Numbered from the stretch's first letter, positions 10,806 through 20,044 are shown. The stretch is 64,000 nt of DNA from Herbaspirillum sp. RTI4 (GCF_034313965.1 NZ_JAVIWQ010000002.1:2170001-2234000), one strand, 5' to 3'. Notes: generated by a model from the letters alone, not told the origin. Numbers and translations: made by a program.

Positions 10806-12308
10806 ATGGCCGCAGCACAACCCGCGGCCGCAACGGCTATCGCCGCCGGCGTCGAACAGACGCTGTACCGGATAGCCCGCGAACACGCAGCACCCTCCCA
10901 ACTCATCCCGACTACGACTACGACTGCTGCGCTGTCTGCCCCCGGCAACAGCGAAGCGCCGCCCTTGCCCGAAGCGGCATTCGTCGCACGCTTTCCGGTC
11001 GTCGCGGTGGCTTACAGCGGCGGCCTCGATTCTTCTGTTTTGCTCGATATCGCGCAGTCGTTCGCGCAACGGCATGGCGTGACGTTGCTGGCCTTTCATA
11101 TTCATCACGGTATTAACGAGCAAGCCGATGCATGGCTGGCGCATTGCGAGCAAACCTGCGCGCAGCGCGGTGTGCGTTTCGATGCCCGCCGTATCGCCTT
11201 GCACAACAGCGAAGACAGCGGCATCGAAGAAGCCGCTCGCCTCGGACGCTACGCTGCCTTGGGCGAACTGTGTCGCCAGCATCAGGTGAGCTTGTTGCTG
11301 ACCGCGCACCATCTGGACGATCAGGCCGAAACCGTTTTGCTGCAACTGTTGCGCGGGGCAGGCGTTGCCGGCTTATCCGGCATGGATAGCGCCAATACCG
11401 CCGCTGCTTTGCTGGGCGATGCGCAACTGCTGATTGCCCGGCCGCTACTCACACTGGCCCGCAGCGATCTCGAACGGTATGCCCAAGCACAGGGCATTAC
11501 CAATGTTGAAGATCCCTCCAATGCCGATACCCGTTATGCCCGCAATGCGCTGCGGCACCAGGTCATGCCGGTGCTGGACGCCAGCTTTCCCGGCTTCCAG
11601 CACCGGTTTTCCCGCGCCGCTCGTCACATGCAGGCGGCACAGCGCTTGTTGGTCGAACTGGCGCAGCAGGATCTGGCGCGCTGCGCGCAGGGTTCAACCT
11701 TGAACGTGCCATTACTGGCAGAACTGAATGCCGATCGGCTCGATAACCTCTTGCGTTATTGGTTTGCCGAACGCGGTTTGCGCATGCCTTCATCGGCGTG
11801 GTTGCAAGAATTACGCAGTCAATTGCTGGAAGCGAAATCCAGCGCCCAGTTGTGCGTCACGCATCCTGCCTGCCATATTCGACGTCACCGCGACCGGGTG
11901 TACCTGACGCCGCGCCGCGCCCCAGTGCCGGAAGAAATGGAAGCGAGCCTGTTCCGCTGGAACGGCGAATCGCAGCTGGACATGCCGGCGTATGGCGGTA
12001 CCTTGCATATCGAACCGGCCTTGACCGGAATCGATCCCGACTGGCTGCGCGCGCAGCCGCTGGCGCTGGCTTATCGTAGCGGCGGCGAACGACTCCGGAT
12101 TGCCGCCAACCGTCCCGCCAAGAGTTTGAAATATCACTATCAAACGCTCGACATTCCCGCCTGGGAGCGTCCTTATCTGCCACTGGTCACTGCGGCGGAG
12201 GCGATGGTCTACGCAGCTGGCATCGGCCATGATTGCGGCGTCATCAGCGAAGGACCGGGGCGCGTACTCTTGCGCTGGCAGGATGCGTATTTCATGGCAC
12301 CGCAATAA
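10806..12308 (+). CDS. tilS: tRNA(Ile)-lysidine synthetase
   Basis: ATP-dependent enzyme that converts C34 of the CAU-anticodon tRNA-Ile to lysidine. The PP-loop is AYSGGLDSSVLLD (about 75-87), followed by HIHHGINEQADAW, the ATP-binding block TAHHLDDQAETVLLQLLRG and the central RNA-binding and C-terminal domains. At 500 residues it has an N-terminal extension of about 65 residues before the PP-loop that is Ala/Thr-rich and may not be conserved; a later start is possible. It begins one base after the accA stop codon. Confidence 0.93.
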   Translation: MAAAQPAAATAIAAGVEQTLYRIAREHAAPSQLIPTTTTTAALSAPGNSEAPPLPEAAFVARFPVVAVAYSGGLDSSVLLDIAQSFAQRHGVTLLAFHIHHGINEQADAWLAHCEQTCAQRGVRFDARRIALHNSEDSGIEEAARLGRYAALGELCRQHQVSLLLTAHHLDDQAETVLLQLLRGAGVAGLSGMDSANTAAALLGDAQLLIARPLLTLARSDLERYAQAQGITNVEDPSNADTRYARNALRHQVMPVLDASFPGFQHRFSRAARHMQAAQRLLVELAQQDLARCAQGSTLNVPLLAELNADRLDNLLRYWFAERGLRMPSSAWLQELRSQLLEAKSSAQLCVTHPACHIRRHRDRVYLTPRRAPVPEEMEASLFRWNGESQLDMPAYGGTLHIEPALTGIDPDWLRAQPLALAYRSGGERLRIAANRPAKSLKYHYQTLDIPAWERPYLPLVTAAEAMVYAAGIGHDCGVISEGPGRVLLRWQDAYFMAPQ

Positions 12309-12362
12309 GGCCTCTTCTGCATTTTCATTTTCATCCACGCCGCTTAACTTTCCTTCAGACGT

Positions 12363-12391
12363 AAAAAAACCCGACGGCAATTACCGTCGGG
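12363..12391 (-). terminator. Rho-independent terminator for the small-protein genes
   Basis: On the minus strand an 8-bp GC-rich stem (arms 12384-12391 and 12370-12377, CCCGACGG with its complement) is followed at once by seven T residues (12369-12363). It lies 20 bases after the stop of the first small exported protein gene, so it terminates that unit. The plus-strand reading has no T-run, so it does not terminate tilS. Confidence 0.88.
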
Positions 12392-12410
12392 CATGGGTAT
12401 TGCTATGCAA

Positions 12411-12650
12411 TTACTTGGCAGGTACTGCGGCAGTCGGGGTTGCTGCAGGAGCTGCTTTTTCAGTTTTGCTGGTTTTTGCCTTCTTGACGTGCTTGGCCTT
12501 TGGCTTGGCAGGTGTTGTTGCCTCAGTCGTGGTGGTTGTCGTGGTTGTTGCGGCTGGCTTGGTAGCAGGCGCAGCGGCAGGCGATTGCGCAAAAGCTGGC
12601 AGTGTCAAAGCGGACAACAGAGCGACGAGCAGGATGGATTTGGATTTCAT
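12411..12650 (-). CDS. Small exported Ala/Thr/Lys-rich protein, tandem copy 1
   Basis: Unknown function. The 79-residue product has a Sec signal peptide shared by all three tandem copies (MKSKSILLVALLSALTLPAF, cleavage after AQS or AFA), then a low-complexity mature part: a Thr run, PAKPKAKHVKKAKTSK and an Ala/Pro tail. The mature protein is strongly basic and has no Cys. The start at 12650 is set by GAGGAAAA about 6 bases upstream; longer in-frame starts read into the spacer. Composition recalls acid-shock (Asr-like) or DNA-binding Lys/Ala-rich proteins, but I cannot assign it. Confidence 0.72.
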   Translation of the reverse strand: MKSKSILLVALLSALTLPAFAQSPAAAPATKPAATTTTTTTTEATTPAKPKAKHVKKAKTSKTEKAAPAATPTAAVPAK

Positions 12651-12737
12651 GATGTTTTCCTCAGAGAGTGATATTCGTGGGTAGTTATCGCTTGCCATGC
12701 ACTTTCAGTGTGCGTCGGTGCATGGCGGATTACGGTA

Positions 12738-12971
12738 TTACTTAGCAGGTGTCGCAGCAGCTGGCATTGCGGCCGGAGCAGCTTTTTCAGTCTTGCTGGT
12801 TTTTGCCTTCTTGACGTGCTTGGCCTTGGCTGGTGCTGCTGCTTCAGTCGTGGTCGTTGTTGTGGTCGTTGCGGCTGGCTTGGCAGCAGGTGCAGCGGCA
12901 GGCGATTGAGCAAATGCTGGCAGTGTCAAAGCAGACAGCAGAGCGACGAGCAGGATGGATTTGGATTTCAT
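12738..12971 (-). CDS. Small exported Ala/Thr/Lys-rich protein, tandem copy 2
   Basis: A 77-residue paralogue of the flanking genes, with an identical signal peptide and an almost identical mature part (Thr run, KAKHVKKAKTSKTEKAAPA). The upstream GAGGAAAAC ribosome site is also conserved. The 87-base spacers between copies contain related sequence (a conserved block around the stop codon and GCATGG motif), showing that the duplicated unit includes flanking DNA. Function unknown. Confidence 0.72.
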   Translation of the reverse strand: MKSKSILLVALLSALTLPAFAQSPAAAPAAKPAATTTTTTTTEAAAPAKAKHVKKAKTSKTEKAAPAAMPAAATPAK

Positions 12972-13060
12972 GATGTTTTCCTCAGAGAGAGTGATATTCG
13001 TGGGTAGCTGTCGATTGCCATGCACCTGCAGTGTGCATCAGTGCATGGCGGATTACGGTA

Positions 13061-13294
13061 TTACTTGGCAGGGGTGGCGGCGGGTGTCGCGGCCGGAGCT
13101 GCTTTTTCCGTCTTGACGGTCTTGGCTTTATGTTTGGTGTGCTTGACCTTGGCCGGTGTTGCTGCCTCAGTGTTAGCTGGGGTGGTCACGGCTGGCTTGG
13201 TGGCAGCGGCAGGTGCTGCGGCTGGAGATTGGGCAAATGCTGGCAGTGTCAGAGCGGACAGCAGAGCGACGAGCAGGATCGATTTCGATTTCAT
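13061..13294 (-). CDS. Small exported Ala/Lys-rich protein, tandem copy 3
   Basis: A 77-residue, most divergent member of the triplet: same signal peptide, but the Thr run is replaced by TTPANTEAATPAK and the basic motif reads KHTKHKAKTVKTEK with two extra His. GAGGGAAAC precedes the ATG. As the promoter-proximal gene on the minus strand it probably leads a three-gene transcript that ends at the terminator near 12363. Function unknown. Confidence 0.72.
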   Translation of the reverse strand: MKSKSILLVALLSALTLPAFAQSPAAAPAAATKPAVTTPANTEAATPAKVKHTKHKAKTVKTEKAAPAATPAATPAK

Positions 13295-13469
13295 GATGTT
13301 TCCCTCAGAAGTGGAGTGGTATGTTTCGGCGCCTGCCTGAATGCCGCGCCGTACTACCAATAACGACGCGCAGCTTCAGGCGCTGACACGGAGTTGTTTC
13401 ATCTTCTGCGAATGTTGTAACAAGAAATCATGCGCGCCGATGAGGTCCGTTCTTGCTGAGGGAAAGCGA

Positions 13470-13622
13470 TTACAGATGCAGCGTGCCGACGCCGACCAGG
13501 CCGACGACGCCGATGATGATCAGATACATCGCAATAATGAAATTGAGCAATCGCGGCATGACCAGGATCAGGATGCCGGCGATCAGGGAAGCGAGGGGGC
13601 CGATGGAGAGGTGGAGGTTCAT
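13470..13622 (-). CDS. DUF3096-family small membrane protein
   Basis: A 50-residue micro-protein consisting almost entirely of two hydrophobic helices (IGPLASLIAGILILVMP and NFIIAMYLIIIGVVGLVGV) joined by RLL. This matches the DUF3096 family of short membrane proteins, function unknown. The ATG at 13622 gives the family N-terminus MNLHLSIGPL; an upstream in-frame codon at 13685 would add 21 unrelated residues. AGGAT precedes the start. Confidence 0.78.
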   Translation of the reverse strand: MNLHLSIGPLASLIAGILILVMPRLLNFIIAMYLIIIGVVGLVGVGTLHL

Positions 13623-14140
13623 GGTGGGATCCTGATGAGTGATTAATGGAGCGGCCATGGTACAGCACCCGATGTGCTGGTTCACAGGTCGGACATCGAC
13701 AGGACGATTAGTCGGGATGCGGCGACTTCAGTTGCCTCTTATTACGCTGGGCAGTGAATGACGGGGGCTTGTCAGGGACAGTTTTCGATAAATCTATATT
13801 TTTTAACCGCTGTGCTGTCGTGAAATAGCGGTTCAGTTATTTTTCAAAAACAAGAATTTTTATTATTTGTAATTAATATTGCAATATGGAAATTATTTAA
13901 TTTATTAGTTAATTGAAAGTAAATATTGCTTTTTATATATACATAAATCACAATCAATTTTTATTTAATTTATATTTAAATAAAAATATATTATTGAATA
14001 AATCAAAATAAATATATTTAAAATGGAAGGGGGGATAATGCTAATGACGGTTGTCTGCCGCCCGAGCGACTTAAATTCCCTGCAAGTAATTTTTTAATTA
14101 TTTGCAGTTATGAATAAAAAATTTTAATAAAAGGTCACTC
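13623..14140. other. AT-rich intergenic region upstream of the chemoreceptor gene
   Basis: These 518 bases contain no credible gene. From about 13790 to 14030 the sequence is strikingly AT-rich (runs such as TTTATTATTTGTAATTAAT), far from the GC-rich genes on either side. It ends with AAAGG 8 bases before the GTG start of the chemoreceptor gene and must hold that gene's promoter. Many -10-like hexamers occur, so I do not name one. Confidence 0.7.
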
Positions 14141-16081
14141 GTGCTTAAAAACTGGTTTTCACCCGGAATGCGATTAATGCGCAGTTTGCGCATGCCAATG
14201 AAATTTTCCATTATCGTCATTACTTTGCTCATACCACTGGCAATGCTTTTGTATTTGTATGTCAGCAAAGCCAACGAAGATATTGCTTTCGCCAGGTCGG
14301 AATTAATCGGTGTGCGTTATCACAAGCAAACCAACCCCTTGATGGATTCCATATTGCAACAGCGGGGGCAAAGCCTGCTGCTCTTGCTTGGCATGGAGGA
14401 CAAGGCGCAGTCAGCCGCTGCCGTGGCTATCATCGACCGCCAGTTATCCCTGCTGGAAACGGAGTTGAGTGCGGACGATCCTTTCAAGCTCCTTCCTCAG
14501 TTACAGAAAATCAAGGCCGCCTGGACGAAAGCCTTCCAAACCCAATACACGGACGTTAATCAGATTACGGCGCAATACACCGCAGTCAATAACACGCTCA
14601 TGGAGTTTCGCCGGCAGATATCGGAAGAATCGCAGCTGGCGCTGGATCCTGATGCGGATAGCTATTATTTAATGCTTGCGACGACGGATAAATTGCCGTT
14701 GGCCATCCAGAGTCTGGCGCCGTTACGGGGCTTGGTGACGTACATTGCCGCACAACCGGATCAAGCGTTGCCGATTCGTTTGCGCGTCGCGGCTTTCCGG
14801 TCTGTGCTTCAGATGGCACTGGAAGATTCCCGCGATGCATTGAAACGTGTGGCGAAGGCAACGCCTTCCTTGCTCACCCATGTGGATGCCAGGCAGCTGG
14901 ATGCGACAGATAAATATCTGGCGCGCGTTCAGTCTTCCATCATGGATGCCGTCAGCACAGACGGCAAGAGCATCTATGCCGAAGGGACATCCGCGATGGG
15001 CCAGATATCCTCACTGAATGTCTCGGCTCTGGATGCGCTCAAAGTGGCATTGGAAAATCGGATCGAGCAACTGGTCCTGCGACGTAACAGCATGCTGGGC
15101 GGGGTGGTCTTCGCGCTGTTGCTTGCAGCCTATGCTTTGCTGGCTTATTTTTTCTCTGCGCAAAACGGTTTCAAGGGGATTATCAATCGGGTTGACCGGC
15201 TTGGTGTGGGCGATTTATCTCCCTCCAAAAAATCGACCGGCGACGATGAAATATCGGACACCATCAATGTCCTGCGCAAGAGCATTATTTCGCTGGCCTT
15301 GATTGTCAAAGGGGTGCGTGAATCGGCCGACTCTATCAGCGTGGCGACTTCGCAAATCGCGGCGGGCAATTTGGACTTGGCGGAGCGCGGTTCGCAAACT
15401 GCCAGCACGGTACAGCAGGCGTCGGCCAACATGAATTCGCTGGCGGTGAAAGTGTCGCAGAATCTGGAAAATGCCACGCAGGCGAATCAACTGGCGCATT
15501 CGGCGCTGGATGTGGCCAGCAAGGGCGAATCGATTGTTTCTGCGGCCGTCGGCGTGATGGAAAAAATCACTATTTCGTCCAAAAAAATTGGCGATATTAC
15601 CGAAGTCATTAATGGCATTGCCTTCCAGACGAATATTCTGGCGCTGAACGCCGCAGTCGAGGCGGCGCGCGCCGGTGAACAAGGTCGGGGATTCGCCGTC
15701 GTCGCCACCGAAGTGCGCAGTCTGGCGCAGCGAAGCGCTGGTGCCGCCAAGGAAATCGGCGATCTGATTCGTGAATCCATCGGCAATGTCGATGAAGGGT
15801 CACGGTTCATCATTAACGCAGGCTCAACGATGAAAGAAATTTTGACATCAGTCCAGCGTGTGACCGACATCATGGAAGGGATTACCGAAGCGTCCCATGC
15901 GCAGTCCCAGGAAATATATGTGATGGCCGGCGCGGTCGGCGAAGTCGATGCCAGCACTCAGCAAAATGCCGCCATGGTGGAGGAAATTTCCGCTGCGGTG
16001 ACATCGCTCAAAGAGCGCGCCGATTTCCTGGCTGCATCGGTACAGACTTTCCGGCTGGAAGGGGAATTTCTGCTTGCCTGA
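14141..16081 (+). CDS. Methyl-accepting chemotaxis protein
   Basis: Transmembrane chemoreceptor of 646 residues. TM1 is about residues 20-40 (FSIIVITLLIPLAMLLYLYV), a periplasmic helical sensor of roughly 280 residues follows, TM2 is about 320-340 (GGVVFALLLAAYALLAYFF), then a HAMP-like segment (LGVGDLSPS...DDEISDTINVLRKS) and the cytoplasmic signalling domain with the hairpin tip IAFQTNILALNAAVEAARAG. The start is GTG with AAAGG 8 bases upstream. No C-terminal CheR-docking pentapeptide is seen (ends GEFLLA). The ligand is not predictable. No che genes lie nearby. Confidence 0.92.
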   Translation: MLKNWFSPGMRLMRSLRMPMKFSIIVITLLIPLAMLLYLYVSKANEDIAFARSELIGVRYHKQTNPLMDSILQQRGQSLLLLLGMEDKAQSAAAVAIIDRQLSLLETELSADDPFKLLPQLQKIKAAWTKAFQTQYTDVNQITAQYTAVNNTLMEFRRQISEESQLALDPDADSYYLMLATTDKLPLAIQSLAPLRGLVTYIAAQPDQALPIRLRVAAFRSVLQMALEDSRDALKRVAKATPSLLTHVDARQLDATDKYLARVQSSIMDAVSTDGKSIYAEGTSAMGQISSLNVSALDALKVALENRIEQLVLRRNSMLGGVVFALLLAAYALLAYFFSAQNGFKGIINRVDRLGVGDLSPSKKSTGDDEISDTINVLRKSIISLALIVKGVRESADSISVATSQIAAGNLDLAERGSQTASTVQQASANMNSLAVKVSQNLENATQANQLAHSALDVASKGESIVSAAVGVMEKITISSKKIGDITEVINGIAFQTNILALNAAVEAARAGEQGRGFAVVATEVRSLAQRSAGAAKEIGDLIRESIGNVDEGSRFIINAGSTMKEILTSVQRVTDIMEGITEASHAQSQEIYVMAGAVGEVDASTQQNAAMVEEISAAVTSLKERADFLAASVQTFRLEGEFLLA

Positions 16082-16368
16082 GTTTGCCCGGCGTTTTCCT
16101 TTAGCTTTTTTCCTTAACCTTATCGCTTGAGCGAAAGACGCCGGAGCGTCCGATTCAGGACCTGCATGCTTGACGTATGATGCAAGACCAGAGCCATTCT
16201 GGTCTGAGCGCACAGTCGCCGCCCTATTGCTTTCACGCATAGACGCGCACTTCTTGTTTGCATGGCATTGCGCTTCACATCCATTTTTGGGGTAGGGCAC
16301 TCAGACCGGAACTGTACTTGTCAGCGCGCATTTCAAGCCGTATTTTCTGCTTCGTCCAAAGGGTAACG
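16082..16368. other. Intergenic region with short inverted repeat
   Basis: 287 bases between the chemoreceptor and polyphosphate kinase genes. The only structure I see is a 7-bp stem AGACCAG/CTGGTCT (16185-16191 and 16199-16205) without a following T-run, so it is not a typical terminator. No gene is supported. Confidence 0.5.
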
Positions 16369-17238
16369 ATGAACATCAACATTGACAATTTCCGCGTGCA
16401 AGAGGGCAGTGTGGTTGCCCTCCAGGAATGGCCGACACTGGTGGCGCCCGTGTATAAATCAAAGGCGCATTACCAAAGGATTTTGTCCGAGCATGTGCAG
16501 CAACTGAGTGCGCTACAACAGCTTTTATTTGCGTCCAACCGGCATGCCGTACTGCTGATTTTTCAGGCCATGGATGCGGCGGGAAAAGATGGCGTCATCA
16601 AGCATGTGATGTCGGGGGTGAATCCGCAAGGCTGTCAGGTATTCAGTTTCAAACATCCCAGCCCGGCGGAATTGCAGCATGATTTTTTGTGGCGCAGCGC
16701 CCGCGATCTGCCGGAGCGTGGGCAGATCGGCATTTTCAATCGTTCATATTACGAAGAGGTGCTGATTGCGCGCGTGCATCCCCACATCCTGCACGGCGAA
16801 GAGCTACCGCTGACGGCCGCCGGTAAAAAAACTTTATGGCTGGATCGCTTCCGCTCCATCACCAGTCTGGAGCAACATCTCGAGGCCAATGGCACCAAGA
16901 TCATTAAATTTTATTTGCATGTATCGAAAGAAGAGCAGCGCAAGCGTCTGCTGGAGCGCATTGATGAGCCGGATAAAAACTGGAAATTCAGCCAGGCCGA
17001 TATCGAAGAACGGAAATTCTGGCCGCAGTACATGGCCGCTTATGAAGCCTGCCTTGGCGCGACCAGCACTGCCAGCTCGCCGTGGCATGTGATTCCGGCG
17101 GACGACAAGCAAAATGCGCGGCTGATCGTGTCGCAGATTGTGGTCAATACGCTGGCCGGATTGGGAATGGCCTACCCGAAAACAACGGCGGCACGGCGCG
17201 CCGAACTGGCGGCTATCCGCAAGCAGCTCGCAAAATGA
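16369..17238 (+). CDS. Polyphosphate kinase 2 family protein
   Basis: PPK2-type phosphotransferase (290 residues) that moves phosphate between polyphosphate and nucleotides. Visible family motifs are the Walker A-like [10 protein letters not shown] (about 63-72), [14 protein letters not shown], the lid/Walker B region [15 protein letters not shown] and the C-terminal [14 protein letters not shown]. The single-domain length and 'NPQG' motif fit the polyphosphate:AMP/ADP phosphotransferase group; which nucleotide is used cannot be told. The ATG at 16369 with AAGGG upstream is preferred over an in-frame codon at 16258 that adds 37 atypical residues. Confidence 0.9.
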   Translation: MNINIDNFRVQEGSVVALQEWPTLVAPVYKSKAHYQRILSEHVQQLSALQQLLFASNRHAVLLIFQAMDAAGKDGVIKHVMSGVNPQGCQVFSFKHPSPAELQHDFLWRSARDLPERGQIGIFNRSYYEEVLIARVHPHILHGEELPLTAAGKKTLWLDRFRSITSLEQHLEANGTKIIKFYLHVSKEEQRKRLLERIDEPDKNWKFSQADIEERKFWPQYMAAYEACLGATSTASSPWHVIPADDKQNARLIVSQIVVNTLAGLGMAYPKTTAARRAELAAIRKQLAK

Positions 17239-17291
17239 GCGCTGGCGCGGCTCATTGCGTATGAGTAGAGCAGTGGCCATCGCAGGGCTGT

Positions 17292-17729
17292 TTAGCGCTG
17301 GCAGGTGCCGTCTGGTGCCTGGCAGTTAATCATTTCCTGCAAGTCTCTGGACCGGGTCTTGGTCAGTTCGCTCAGGCAGATGGCACGTTGCATGGATTGG
17401 ATGGAGCCGCCTTCCCATTCCGCGGCTTTGAAGCGGCAGGACAGGTCGCGGTATTTGATCCACGCCATTTGCACGTCGCGCAGCTGGTTTTGCCGGGGAG
17501 TGTTCGAGAGGCTGCTGCGATACTGCAAATACAGCTTATTGAGTTGGCGGTCTGCGCGGCCCAGATCGTCGTCCGCACATTTGTTCATGTCGGCTTGAGT
17601 TTCGGCTTTGTTGCAATCGACGGCTATCGTGCTGGTGGCGGTTGCCGGAGGTGCTGCCAGTGAGTTTGCCGCAATCAAAATCAAGGGAGCGGTCAGGCAG
17701 GCGCAAAGAAGGCGATGGATGGAATTCAT
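17292..17729 (-). CDS. Exported LprI/DUF1311-family protein
   Basis: A 145-residue exported protein: signal peptide to about residue 25 (LAA cleavage), then the DUF1311 pattern with paired Cys (VDCNKAETQADMNKCADDDL; LSCRFKA; RAICLSELTKTRSRDLQ; NCQAPDGTC). This is the lysozyme-inhibitor LprI-like fold, mostly stabilised by disulphides. AGGA sits 5 bases before the ATG. It is convergent with the PPK2 gene. An inhibitor role is family-level inference. Confidence 0.78.
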   Translation of the reverse strand: MNSIHRLLCACLTAPLILIAANSLAAPPATATSTIAVDCNKAETQADMNKCADDDLGRADRQLNKLYLQYRSSLSNTPRQNQLRDVQMAWIKYRDLSCRFKAAEWEGGSIQSMQRAICLSELTKTRSRDLQEMINCQAPDGTCQR

Positions 17730-18002
17730 GGTGTCCTAAGGGTTGCGGGCGTGGAAAGCAGGCGAATGCCAGAGGGTTTTCATCCTACTCCCCTGCGCCT
17801 TTCATGCGGCAGTGAAGGACGCGGGCCGCTATTGTGCCTTGTTTGCATTGGTGTTGAAAGATGTGCTCTACAAGGCGCTGAAGAGCCCGGATGGAACAAA
17901 ATTCCCGCTCGATCGGTCTGGCAGGCGATAATAGCGGTTGGCACGATCGAACAATAGCGCGTTGACTACGACGCGCGCGCTCTACTGAATGGAAAATTTA
18001 TT

Positions 18003-18557
18003 TTGAATACGACGACAACCAAACCCGCCAAGACCACCCGCACCAAGCGTTGGGACGGCAAAATTGACAGCCTGACTCCGGCTTATCTGAAGAGCGTTAC
18101 GGAACAAATGGATACGTATGGCGACCGCGTGCAATTTGCGATTGGCAGCGGACAACGTCCTCACTATCTGGTCATCAATCGTTCCGAGAAAAAAATCGCG
18201 TTTGACAGCAATAGTCATTTGCTTCAGCCCGCGGATGATGAATTTGACGGCGCGAACGCCACCGCAATCTATACGCTGGAACAAGTGCAGGCCGTTATCG
18301 CCAGCGGCGGCAAGCGTCCGGCAGCACCACGCGCCGCGCGCACCACCAAAGCTGCCGGCACCCCTGCTGCCCGTGGCATTACCGCAGCCGCCCGTGCGCG
18401 GGAAGCGATCGATACGGAAAAATATACGTATTACAAGACTAACCGGCAAACCCTGCCGGCTGCTATCGGCGAGCATTCCGAAGAAATTGCGCAATTGATG
18501 TCCAAGGGCATGTCGGCGGAACAAGCTTTCGGTGACGTTCTCAAGAACCACTTCTGA
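18003..18557 (+). CDS. Uncharacterised basic protein (TTG start)
   Basis: 184 residues, function not recognised. The N-terminus is Thr/Lys-rich (TTTTKPAKTTRTKRWDGK); residues 20-95 look globular (YGDRVQFAIGSGQRPHYLVI); a basic Ala/Arg/Pro linker (about 100-135, KRPAAPRAARTTKAAG) recalls histone-H1-like tails; and a C-terminal helical part ends GMSAEQAFGDVLKNHF. The first in-frame start is TTG at 18003, with a GGA-containing stretch just upstream; no nearby ATG is available without losing the conserved-looking N-terminus. The 273 bases upstream hold no gene. It lies 178 bases ahead of aspartokinase. Confidence 0.65.
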   Translation: MNTTTTKPAKTTRTKRWDGKIDSLTPAYLKSVTEQMDTYGDRVQFAIGSGQRPHYLVINRSEKKIAFDSNSHLLQPADDEFDGANATAIYTLEQVQAVIASGGKRPAAPRAARTTKAAGTPAARGITAAARAREAIDTEKYTYYKTNRQTLPAAIGEHSEEIAQLMSKGMSAEQAFGDVLKNHF

Positions 18558-18735
18558 TTGACCCCGCGGAGCGGTTCCGGCAGCTTGAACGCATGCCGGG
18601 GCGCTCTCTTGCGACAGCTCCTGTGAAAAGCCCCGCCTTCCTTGTTCTTTTCCCGGGCGAACGGTAAAATCCAAGGCTTTTCCGCGCACTCCATTTTTAA
18701 TCCCGTCGAACTACGCGACTCTCTTTTTACCTCTT

Positions 18736-19986
18736 ATGGCTTTATTCGTTCATAAATACGGCGGCACTTCGATGGGCTCGACCGAGCGCATCAAGAATGT
18801 CGCCCTCCGTGTTGCCAAGTGGCACGATGCAGGGCACCAGATTGTGGTGGTGCCATCGGCCATGTCGGGAGAAACCAACCGTTTGCTCGGTCTGGCGCGC
18901 GAAATCATGCCGCAACCCGATCAGCGCGAACTGGATATGCTGGCCGCTACCGGCGAGCAGACTTCCGTGGCGCTGCTGGCCATTGCGTTGCATGCGGTCG
19001 GTAAAGAGGCGGTCTCGTACGCCGGATGGCAAGTGCCGATTCTTACCGATTCCGCTTTCGGCAAGGCACGCATCCAGTCGATCGATGACGTCAAGGTGCG
19101 CAAGGATCTCGATGCAGGAAAGATCGTGATCATTACCGGCTTCCAGGGAATGGATGAAGACGGCAATATCACCACGCTGGGACGCGGCGGTTCCGACACT
19201 TCCGCTGTCGCTGTAGCGGCGGCAATGGGCGCGGCAGAATGCCTGATTTATACCGATGTCGATGGCGTCTATACCACCGATCCACGGGTCGTCAGCGACG
19301 CGCGCCGGCTCAAGACCGTCACGTTCGAGGAAATGCTGGAAATGGCATCGCTGGGTTCCAAGGTATTGCAGATTCGTTCCGTCGAATTCGCCGGCAATTA
19401 CAAAATGCCGACCCGTGTCCTGTCCTCGCTGACCGACCCCCTGATGCCGCTGGAGGTGGAAACCGTCTCCGGCACCCTGATTTCGTTTGAGAAAGAGTCT
19501 TCCATGGAACAAGCCACCATCACCGGCATCGCCTTCAGCCGCGACGAAGCCAAAATTACCATTCTTGGCGTGCCGGACCGTCCAGGCATCGCTTATCAGA
19601 TCCTCGGCCCTGTGGCAGACGCCAATATCGAAGTGGACATGATCATTCAGAATCAGTCCGTGGATGGCAAAACCGATTTCACCTTTACCGTTTCGCGCGC
19701 CGACTACCTCAAGTCCAGTCAGGTGCTGGAAGCCAGCGTCAAGTCGCACATTGGCGCAGGCAGCATTGCGGGCGATACCAAGGTGTCGAAAGTGTCGGTC
19801 GTTGGCGTCGGGATGCGCAGCCATGTCGGGATTGCCTCGCAAATGTTCCGTACGCTGTCGGAAGAGGGCATCAATATCCAGATGATTTCCACTTCGGAAA
19901 TTAAAATTTCGGTGCTGATCGACGAAAAATACATGGAGTTGGCAGTTCGTTCGCTGCACAAGGCATTCGGTTTGGAAAACGACTGA
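18736..19986 (+). CDS. lysC: Aspartokinase
   Basis: Phosphorylates aspartate, first step to lysine, methionine, threonine and diaminopimelate. The 416-residue protein has the kinase motif KYGGTSMGS (about 7-15), GRGGSDTSAVA, and two C-terminal ACT domains (about 265-335, ITILGVPDRPGIAYQI; and 345-416, VGVGMRSHVGIASQMF), the allosteric lysine/threonine-sensing region. It is a monofunctional enzyme of the size usual in betaproteobacteria. The diaminopimelate genes dapE and dapD at the far end of the window serve the same pathway. Confidence 0.96.
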   Translation: MALFVHKYGGTSMGSTERIKNVALRVAKWHDAGHQIVVVPSAMSGETNRLLGLAREIMPQPDQRELDMLAATGEQTSVALLAIALHAVGKEAVSYAGWQVPILTDSAFGKARIQSIDDVKVRKDLDAGKIVIITGFQGMDEDGNITTLGRGGSDTSAVAVAAAMGAAECLIYTDVDGVYTTDPRVVSDARRLKTVTFEEMLEMASLGSKVLQIRSVEFAGNYKMPTRVLSSLTDPLMPLEVETVSGTLISFEKESSMEQATITGIAFSRDEAKITILGVPDRPGIAYQILGPVADANIEVDMIIQNQSVDGKTDFTFTVSRADYLKSSQVLEASVKSHIGAGSIAGDTKVSKVSVVGVGMRSHVGIASQMFRTLSEEGINIQMISTSEIKISVLIDEKYMELAVRSLHKAFGLEND

Positions 19987-20015
19987 ATTTCCTCTGCCCA
20001 ACATGCATATCGTGA

Positions 20016-20044
20016 TTGACCAACGCGGCATGAGAAGCTATCAT
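20016..20044 (+). promoter_or_regulatory. Sigma-70 promoter of the tRNA-Ser gene
   Basis: TTGACC (20016-20021) and TATCAT (20039-20044) are separated by exactly 17 bases and match the -35/-10 consensus at 5 of 6 and 5 of 6 positions. Transcription would start near 20051, about 40 bases before the mature tRNA. The downstream GGGGCG is GC-rich, as in stringently controlled stable-RNA promoters. Confidence 0.75.

Noticed and set aside
17730..18002. Short overlapping frames upstream of the 18003 gene
   Set aside because: None has a ribosome site or plausible protein composition; treated as intergenic.
18742..20031. 429-codon minus-strand open frame opposite aspartokinase
   Set aside because: It mirrors the strongly conserved lysC gene; composition (His/Gly/Asp-rich) is that of an antisense shadow.
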